NCBI GenBank assembly: GCA_905233545.1 | Contig: CAJOEV010000004.1 | Span: 1 to 64,000 of the forward strand | DNA length: 64,000 bases | From: an uncultured Eubacterium sp. | GTDB lineage: Bacteria; Bacillota; Clostridia; Oscillospirales; Acutalibacteraceae | Direction: 5' to 3' | Program-made: the position numbers and the translations under genes | Notes under the pieces: generated by a model | Told to the model about the DNA's origin: nothing | What the model saw: the letters and a program-made list of their open reading frames with translations, nothing else | The model's database searches: none | In this document: in pieces, positions 58,881-64,000 of the stretch | How the letters are laid out: the number at the start of each line of letters is the position of its first letter | Numbering within the stretch: the stretch's first letter is position 1

Positions 58881-59555
58881 TTATAACACAGCATTACTAA
58901 TTATACAATATGTGGCATCATCTCGAAACACGGTGAAATCTTTAATATTTTCTGTTTGCTTTGCATATTCTTTTGATGTTAAACATCCTTCAAAGCATCC
59001 ATCTGTTCCAATAAAGAAAGAATCATCTTCATAACAGTCGCCCGATGTAGTTCTCAAATGCTCAAAAACATTTGGTGAATTAACAAAGTATGTATACTGT
59101 TTCGTTATACCGTTTTCGGGGTATGATAGAATATTAACGATATTATCACCATTCTTTTTTGCAATCAATCCATCACCGATATGAATGGTTATATATTTCT
59201 TGTTTATCTTGTCAATTCCTAGAATTAATAAAGTACACATCATATCTGACAAGGTTGCATTTAAGTATTTTGCCTTTTCGAAAAGAGCTTGTTGGATATC
59301 AAAAATTAACTCTTTTTCCACCTGCTTTCTTTTAGCACTATCAAAAAAGTCTCGTCCATGCGTTTGATAATAGTTAGCACCAACATTTACTGCAACTGAC
59401 GAAGCTTCTTTAGCAACAGGAGAAGAGCCAGCCCCATCTGACATAATACAAAAGAAACAATTACCTGTTTCAACAACCCGAACAGAGTCTTCGTTTTGTT
59501 TGCCACATGACTTATGATACTCTCCAATTTGTGAAAAAACTTGAAACTTAATAAT
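58881..59555 (-). CDS. PP2C-type Ser/Thr phosphatase, no ATG start
   Basis: 224 residues if read from ATT 59555. The family-required N-terminus, SQIGEYHKSCGKQNEDSV (Asp of NEDS) and IMSDGAGS (metal-binding DG), lies upstream of the first ATG (59444), so translation must begin earlier. TDGCFEG and DDATYCIISN complete the metal site. Between the preceding TAA and the family block there is no ATG, GTG or TTG. Upstream lies a run of seven G (59558-59564). Either a rare ATT start next to a G-rich ribosome-binding site is used, or removal of one G joins ATG 59571 to this frame. Confidence 0.8.
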   Translation of the reverse strand: MIKFQVFSQIGEYHKSCGKQNEDSVRVVETGNCFFCIMSDGAGSSPVAKEASSVAVNVGANYYQTHGRDFFDSAKRKQVEKELIFDIQQALFEKAKYLNATLSDMMCTLLILGIDKINKKYITIHIGDGLIAKKNGDNIVNILSYPENGITKQYTYFVNSPNVFEHLRTTSGDCYEDDSFFIGTDGCFEGCLTSKEYAKQTENIKDFTVFRDDATYCIISNAVL

Positions 59556-59564
59556 TACCCCCCC

Positions 59565-59738
59565 TTAACATGTTAAAATGTGCAGTTCAAGACACTGATC
59601 GGGTTGGCTGCTTTGGAATTCTCCAGATGTGAATGGCGAGCGTTGTATCTTGTGTTCAACGATAAGCAATTCGGAACAATCACTCTTTCTGACATCTTCC
59701 TCTCGCAAGTCAAGTAAAGCATAATAATTTGTAAACAT
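59565..59738 (-). CDS. 57-aa hypothetical protein before the PP2C gene
   Basis: Small ORF from ATG 59738 with AAGGAG upstream, ending TAA directly before the run of seven G that precedes the PP2C. It reads MFTNYYALLDLREEDVRKSD then SELLIVEHKIQRSPFTSGEF and ends LELHILTC. No family recognised. Its stop codon abuts the phosphatase ribosome-binding region, so the two are probably translationally coupled. Confidence 0.6.
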   Translation of the reverse strand: MFTNYYALLDLREEDVRKSDCSELLIVEHKIQRSPFTSGEFQSSQPDQCLELHILTC

Positions 59739-59762
59739 AATTCCATCTCCTTAAAAATAAAA

Positions 59763-59790
59763 TAGACTCAACATTTCTGTTAAGTCTATT
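59763..59790 (-). repeat. AATAGACT/AGTCTATT inverted repeat in the leader of the 57-aa ORF
   Basis: 8-bp arms around a 13-nt spacer, between the AACCAAA box (59822-59828) and the AAGGAG of the 57-aa ORF. It could be a leader hairpin or operator. Confidence 0.4.
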
Positions 59791-59821
59791 AATATCATAA
59801 AGATTTTTATAAATTTGTTTT

Positions 59822-59828
59822 TTTGGTT
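59822..59828 (-). promoter_or_regulatory. AACCAAA box 5, upstream of the 57-aa/PP2C genes
   Basis: AACCAAA on the minus strand within AACCAAAAAAACAAA, 84 nt before ATG 59738. The sequence to box 3 is the same over AACCAAAAAAACAAA. Confidence 0.45.
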
Positions 59829-59831
59829 TTG

Positions 59832-62800
59832 TTAGATAATTCCACCATATTTTGCAAGCATTTTTAATACATCATAAGATAAACCTTGAACATTACTAAA
59901 GTCTGCATTTGAAACATCCAAATCATATATAGGGTCGTTAATAATAAATGATTTTGAAGATGGTGTTAGATCTATTATCTTGAGATAATTATTTGGAGAT
60001 AAAGCCGTTCCCCACTCATAGGCATAAAATGCAATCAACATAATTCCATAACTTAATAAATGGTGAGAGTTTTCTTTTTGATAAATGAGTTTTTCATCGT
60101 TTGAAATAAAGACTAGCTTTGTTAAGTTAGCAAAAACATATGTGACAAGAGGCTTTGACCAATGTCGTGCACTATACATTATTGAAGCAATATATTTTAT
60201 ATATTTTTGCGTATCTGGAAAGGAAAGAATTGATTTATTCACACCATATTTCAAAATGAATTCATTCAATTTGATAACAATTTCAGGTGTTGATTTGAAA
60301 TTTGAAATAAAGAATTGTTTAAAAATAAAAGTTGCAATTATTGGTTTATAAGAATCATAGAACAATAAAAATGATTTGTCATAATCAACAATTTCAATAA
60401 CATGACGGTCAATAATATTACCGTCGATATCAATTTTATATTCAAAATTTCTTATTTTTATACAATATCCATAATTGTGTTCAACACACAAAAATTCACC
60501 TTGAAACAAAAAGTTTCCTAATAACGGATCATTGTTAGCAAAAACCTCTTCTGGGATATCAAATCTTACCAAGATTCTATCGTCTGAAAAATCATATATT
60601 ATGATTTGTTCTGTTACATCGTTTTCTTCTTTTCCTATAAACTTTTGAGCCATAGAGTAATGTGTGCAAAAAGCAAATTTTGTCTCAGAGTTTTTAACTT
60701 TACGATATCTAAGGTTTAATTGATGGGCAAATGACGGCATAACAAACTTATTGCTACAAAGTAAATCATAGAAAGTAAACTCTGTTTCCTCATAATATGG
60801 GTATAATTCATCATTACTCTTACTACTCCATAAAAACTGTTTGTTATTTGAATCTATATGTGTAGATTTTTCGCAGTTGTGAAATGCAAAATAGTGCCTT
60901 AAAAAAGGCTCATCAATTAATTCTCTAGAACTGGTTTCTTCAGTTCCATAGACAATAAAATCTACATATTGAGGATGCCTGCTTTTGTGTTCGCATTCAA
61001 ATGTACAGCTATCAATATTGTAAAGATATCTCTTACTGTTTTGCCTAGTACTTATAAAGCCATCAGAGTATATTGCAACAATATTATCGTCGATTTTTTC
61101 CCAATGATAATTAGACTGATTAGGTATATGAAGATACTTTTTCAATCCCTTATCAATATCGTAAAAGCAGAAATTCTTTTTAGTCCTAAAAACAGCTATT
61201 CCTTTTTGACAAGTGATTAATTCACCTTCCGAATCATCTAAAGCTTTAGGGTTTGTTCTTGAAAATGGTTCTCCTAATGACACAATACTATTCTTACAAA
61301 CAATACTAGAAGGTATAACATAATCGTCTGGGTCAGAAGGAGTGTTTTCGATAGTTTTATAATTGTAAATGTAAATCCTTGCGGTTGATTTGATTGCAAC
61401 AACCGGTTCTTTCTCAGAAAAAAACACTTTATCATTCATGGAGCTTTTTTCTATTGTAACATTATACGCCTTATCAAATTCTTTACTCAATAAGCATTCA
61501 AGTCCAATGTAAAACAATTCTAATACTTCTGAATCATTATAAAGGATAATTGCATTATTGTTTTTATTATGTTGATCTGTTGTTATTTTTATACTATCAT
61601 ATTTATTTAACGGAAATTCAGCATATTCTGTAACCATGTGTGTAGTAAGGTTTACTGAATACAACACTCTGTCAAGAAAATAGAATAATTCTTCCTTATA
61701 AACGCCAACTGATTTGAACGATCTGTTTGTGGCATCACACTTTAAGCTACTTTTATAAACTCCATTATTGTATTGATAAATATCTGTTATTACAAGATTA
61801 ATATCACTGTCTTCATATCTTAATACCGCAAAACATTCACCATCTATATCAAAAAGGCTGATTATGTTCTCCAAACAAAAACTGTTATTTAATTCACTAA
61901 TCTCCATATTGTATATATTTATATAACAGTATTCATTCATATTGCTTAAAGTTTCAGCCAAGACCACAAAAGAGTTGTCTTTCGAAACGGCAAAACTTGT
62001 TGGATTTTGGACTACATAATCATTTATGAAGCAAGAATCCTTCAATTTTGAATGTGAAAAATCTGTGTTTTTACAGTTTATTCCGGAAAAAGAGCATAAA
62101 GATAAATCGAGCCAGCTTAAATCTAAACCGCTCAATGAATATTCGCAAGAATTGATAATAATATCGATACAATTTTTTACAGCAATTTTGTATTCTGAAT
62201 CTTTCTTTTCCACTTCAAATATTAGTTTAATTAAATCAGAATCTCCATTAGCAAAATGTAGATTGCTGTCTTTTCTTATATAATCCAAACAAGATAGTAT
62301 TTTGGATTCCTTGCAGTTGCTAACGCTCAATCCGATTTGGTTACCTATTAACTCATTGGTTTCCCTGTCAAAAAGTTTAGTTTTAAGATTTGATACAGAC
62401 TCTGCTATATCGATTTTTTCTGACTTCAAAGCATTAGATATATACAAAGCTTCAAAATAGCAATAGTATAATGGATGGGAAAATGAACAAATTATCTCAT
62501 CACAAGCTCTGTCAAATGCAATAGTATTTAAAAAGAAAAGGCTTTCAATCAATTCAGCATTATTATCATTATTTGGAATACTTATCTTATTTATAGAACT
62601 ATCAAAAGTGTATTTGGGGAGAAAAGTAAAAATAAACCTTTCATAATCATATCTATTCTTTATTTCAGCATTTGCATAATAACGCTTTATGTAACTTTGT
62701 ATAATCTCTGCTTTTGTTATTGCTTTTTTGCTAAGATCATTTTTGCTAGGATCATAAAAATCAATAAACTTATAAAGAAAATATGGTGTATTAAGCAGCT

Positions 62801-63371
62801 CAAGCCAAGAAGGGTCTATTTCATCAAATATGACACTATGATTATTTAATACTTTAACAATCTTTTCTTCGTCAATTATTCCAAAACCCCTAATTATTTC
62901 ATATTTTTCAAAAGGCTTCTTTTGAGTGTCTTCATCAAGGTGTGTAGAATAAACAATGGAAACACTTTTATATTTGTTTAATCCCATTATTTCTGTTAGA
63001 ACACTGTTTTTGTCTAATTCATCCAGAAACTGAACCTCATCAATAATAACTAAGTAATGAAAACTATCATTATTAAAACACTTTTCTAAACATTTTTTTA
63101 ATAACAAATCACTTTCGCCATCATTAATTGATAGATCCCCACTATACTTATCAATAATATATTTGAAAAGAGTATCCGGAAGCTCTGTATCAGCATTTTT
63201 CAAATTCAGGAGTTCATAACAGTCGATATAAAGGGGAATAATGTTCTCTTTTATTGCTTCTTTACATATATATTTCAGGTATGTGGTTTTGCCTGCACCA
63301 AATTTTGAGCACAAAACAATCCTTTGCGCTTCATTAGAAAGCAACTTATCTTTCAATTCTGTGTGTTTCAT
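59832..63371 (-). CDS. STAND-like NTPase with pentapeptide and beta-propeller-like regions
   Basis: 1179 residues from ATG 63371 with AAGGTG upstream. The N-terminal P-loop is CSKFGAGKTTYLK (about 21-33), Walker B is LVIIDEVQFLD (about 107-117) and sensor-like SIVYSTHLDE follows. A winged-helix-like helical part extends to about 400. YSLSGLDLSWLDLSLCSFSG (near 415) is pentapeptide-like. The next ~600 residues alternate short strands with polar loops, as in WD40-type propellers, and LDVSNADFSNVQGLSYDVLK closes the protein. This architecture matches signal-sensing STAND ATPases such as NLR and Avs relatives. No C-terminal or N-terminal effector is fused, so an encoded neighbour may be the effector. 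Confidence 0.75.
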   Translation of the reverse strand: MKHTELKDKLLSNEAQRIVLCSKFGAGKTTYLKYICKEAIKENIIPLYIDCYELLNLKNADTELPDTLFKYIIDKYSGDLSINDGESDLLLKKCLEKCFNNDSFHYLVIIDEVQFLDELDKNSVLTEIMGLNKYKSVSIVYSTHLDEDTQKKPFEKYEIIRGFGIIDEEKIVKVLNNHSVIFDEIDPSWLELLNTPYFLYKFIDFYDPSKNDLSKKAITKAEIIQSYIKRYYANAEIKNRYDYERFIFTFLPKYTFDSSINKISIPNNDNNAELIESLFFLNTIAFDRACDEIICSFSHPLYYCYFEALYISNALKSEKIDIAESVSNLKTKLFDRETNELIGNQIGLSVSNCKESKILSCLDYIRKDSNLHFANGDSDLIKLIFEVEKKDSEYKIAVKNCIDIIINSCEYSLSGLDLSWLDLSLCSFSGINCKNTDFSHSKLKDSCFINDYVVQNPTSFAVSKDNSFVVLAETLSNMNEYCYINIYNMEISELNNSFCLENIISLFDIDGECFAVLRYEDSDINLVITDIYQYNNGVYKSSLKCDATNRSFKSVGVYKEELFYFLDRVLYSVNLTTHMVTEYAEFPLNKYDSIKITTDQHNKNNNAIILYNDSEVLELFYIGLECLLSKEFDKAYNVTIEKSSMNDKVFFSEKEPVVAIKSTARIYIYNYKTIENTPSDPDDYVIPSSIVCKNSIVSLGEPFSRTNPKALDDSEGELITCQKGIAVFRTKKNFCFYDIDKGLKKYLHIPNQSNYHWEKIDDNIVAIYSDGFISTRQNSKRYLYNIDSCTFECEHKSRHPQYVDFIVYGTEETSSRELIDEPFLRHYFAFHNCEKSTHIDSNNKQFLWSSKSNDELYPYYEETEFTFYDLLCSNKFVMPSFAHQLNLRYRKVKNSETKFAFCTHYSMAQKFIGKEENDVTEQIIIYDFSDDRILVRFDIPEEVFANNDPLLGNFLFQGEFLCVEHNYGYCIKIRNFEYKIDIDGNIIDRHVIEIVDYDKSFLLFYDSYKPIIATFIFKQFFISNFKSTPEIVIKLNEFILKYGVNKSILSFPDTQKYIKYIASIMYSARHWSKPLVTYVFANLTKLVFISNDEKLIYQKENSHHLLSYGIMLIAFYAYEWGTALSPNNYLKIIDLTPSSKSFIINDPIYDLDVSNADFSNVQGLSYDVLKMLAKYGGII

Positions 63372-63388
63372 TATTATCACCTTATTTT

Positions 63389-63417
63389 ATTGTATATTAT
63401 CTTCTGTGTAAAATCAA
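63389..63417 (-). promoter_or_regulatory. Promoter of the STAND-like NTPase gene
   Basis: Minus-strand TTGATT (complement of 63412-63417), 17-bp spacer, TACAAT (complement of 63389-63394), 17 bp before the ATG. A hairpin AAGCACACTGC/GCAGTGTGCTT lies upstream after the protease gene. Confidence 0.7.
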
Positions 63418-63419
63418 GC

Positions 63420-63450
63420 GTTAAGCACACTGCCCGTTGAGCAGTGTGCT
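63420..63450 (-). terminator. Hairpin after the Lon-like gene
   Basis: AAGCACACTGC pairs with GCAGTGTGCTT around a TCAACGG-type loop. There is no clear T-run on the minus strand, so it may be an attenuator rather than a full terminator. Confidence 0.4.
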
Positions 63451-63456
63451 TGTTTG

Positions 63457-64000
63457 CTATAACGATTTTGTGTTTGTTTCGAATAACTCATTGCAAACTA
63501 CATTTACATGAGAAACTGGAACAATTGTAATTCTTTTATCATACTGGGATAATTCTTCAATCATATGCTCGTAGTTCTGCTGAGGAATAAACACCTTAGT
63601 GCAGCCATTTTCTATTGCCGCCTCAATCTTTTGTTTGACTCCGCCAACAGCGAACACATTACCAAAAAGATCTATCTCTCCTGTGAACGCATAAGTAGAA
63701 TTAACAGAAATCCCATATTCGCAACTTAAAATGGAAACTGTCGTTGCAAGACCTGCTGAGGGTCCGTCCTTGGGAACTGCGCCTTCCGAAAAATGGGTGA
63801 AGTACTTTTTGCTTTTACAATCAGAATTAAGGGTACCTGCAACGAATCTGGCAAGTTCGACCGACTCTGACAGACATTCCTTTGCTAAACCCGTTAACTT
63901 GTTTTCCGAATGATGAATTGTTTCAATTGCAAATACATTGCCTAATCCACTCGAACTATTAACAGATAAGCCATTTACAATTCCAGGCTCATTCATCGTT
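63457..64000 (-). CDS. Lon-type (S16) serine protease domain, 5' end beyond window
   Basis: At least 180 residues, open to the right edge. PGIVNGL at the visible start matches the PGVVTGL that begins Lon proteolytic domains. The catalytic serine is in VPKDGPSAGLA (residue 80 from ATG 63996) and the catalytic lysine in VGGVKQKIEAA (residue 121), spaced as in Lon. FTGEIDLFGNVFAVGG and PVSHVNVVCNELF complete it. Whether an ATPase or other domain precedes is outside the window. It lies 85 nt before the STAND-like gene on the same strand. Confidence 0.9.
   Translation of the reverse strand, partial: TMNEPGIVNGLSVNSSSGLGNVFAIETIHHSENKLTGLAKECLSESVELARFVAGTLNSDCKSKKYFTHFSEGAVPKDGPSAGLATTVSILSCEYGISVNSTYAFTGEIDLFGNVFAVGGVKQKIEAAIENGCTKVFIPQQNYEHMIEELSQYDKRITIVPVSHVNVVCNELFETNTKSL

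Noticed and set aside
1-64000. CRISPR arrays or cas genes
   Set aside because: No regular direct repeats with unique spacers were seen; the only tandem array is the coding LRR repeat.
1-64000. rRNA genes or large ncRNAs (RNase P, tmRNA, SRP)
   Set aside because: No recognisable conserved cores were seen in the intergenic gaps.

Overview
The window looks like the chromosome of a spore-forming, low-GC, Gram-positive anaerobe of class Clostridia, most likely in the Oscillospirales/Ruminococcaceae group. The evidence is the strong AGGAGG ribosome-binding sites, lipobox lipoproteins, YhgE, YmdB, Asp23 and FakA genes, a GltX plus GlnRS pair, an alpha/beta-type spore-protein fragment and IS200 remnants. 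The genus call is inference.

Positions 1-43,260 are mostly housekeeping. The left edge carries the end of an IS200-like element. Next comes a sulfur block: metY-cysK with a 24-codon Cys-containing leader ORF, divergent from an Rrf2 regulator, with two matching 27-bp operator-like sites on the two promoters. After a phosphopantetheinyl transferase, an XRE regulator and a YhgE locus with a broken potassium channel behind it come tRNA-Asn, hemW, typA, glnS-gltX and tRNA-Pro. Both tRNA genes are followed by a copy of their own 3' end attached to a related ~100-nt foldable module. tRNA-Pro also has an AAA ATPase island that ends at a third, damaged copy of the tRNA 3' end plus a terminator. Then come a STAS/ATPase-like pair, larC-larE, ymdB, an oligopeptide-binding lipoprotein, asp23, fakA and recG. 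Further on are a lipoprotein, a LURP-one protein, a flavodoxin, a PASTA pseudokinase, yhaM-prmA, an SDR, ddl, yerB and a YcxB-like gene.

From about 43,398 to beyond the right edge lies an integrated element. It interrupts a small acid-soluble spore protein gene, whose 3' end survives at 43,271-43,399. The element starts with a large serine recombinase and a TnpW-like protein. It continues with a BspA-type leucine-rich repeat protein, phage-like and phosphoesterase genes, and then a long run of minus-strand genes, many overlapping.

The most interesting part is 50,735-64,000. In transcription order it holds a Lon-type protease domain (cut by the window edge), an 1179-residue STAND-like NTPase with pentapeptide and beta-propeller-like regions, a 57-aa ORF and a PP2C phosphatase with no ATG start. 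Then come a 555-aa helical protein, a Ser/Thr kinase and a PcfJ-like zinc-ribbon protein. Last are small helical proteins, a four-helix membrane protein, a vWA-like/OmpA-like lipoprotein and a 55-aa membrane peptide. Five gaps in the element carry the same AACCAAA box. I read this as a candidate signalling and defence or element-maintenance module built on reversible phosphorylation, a sensor NTPase and a protease. The function is inference.
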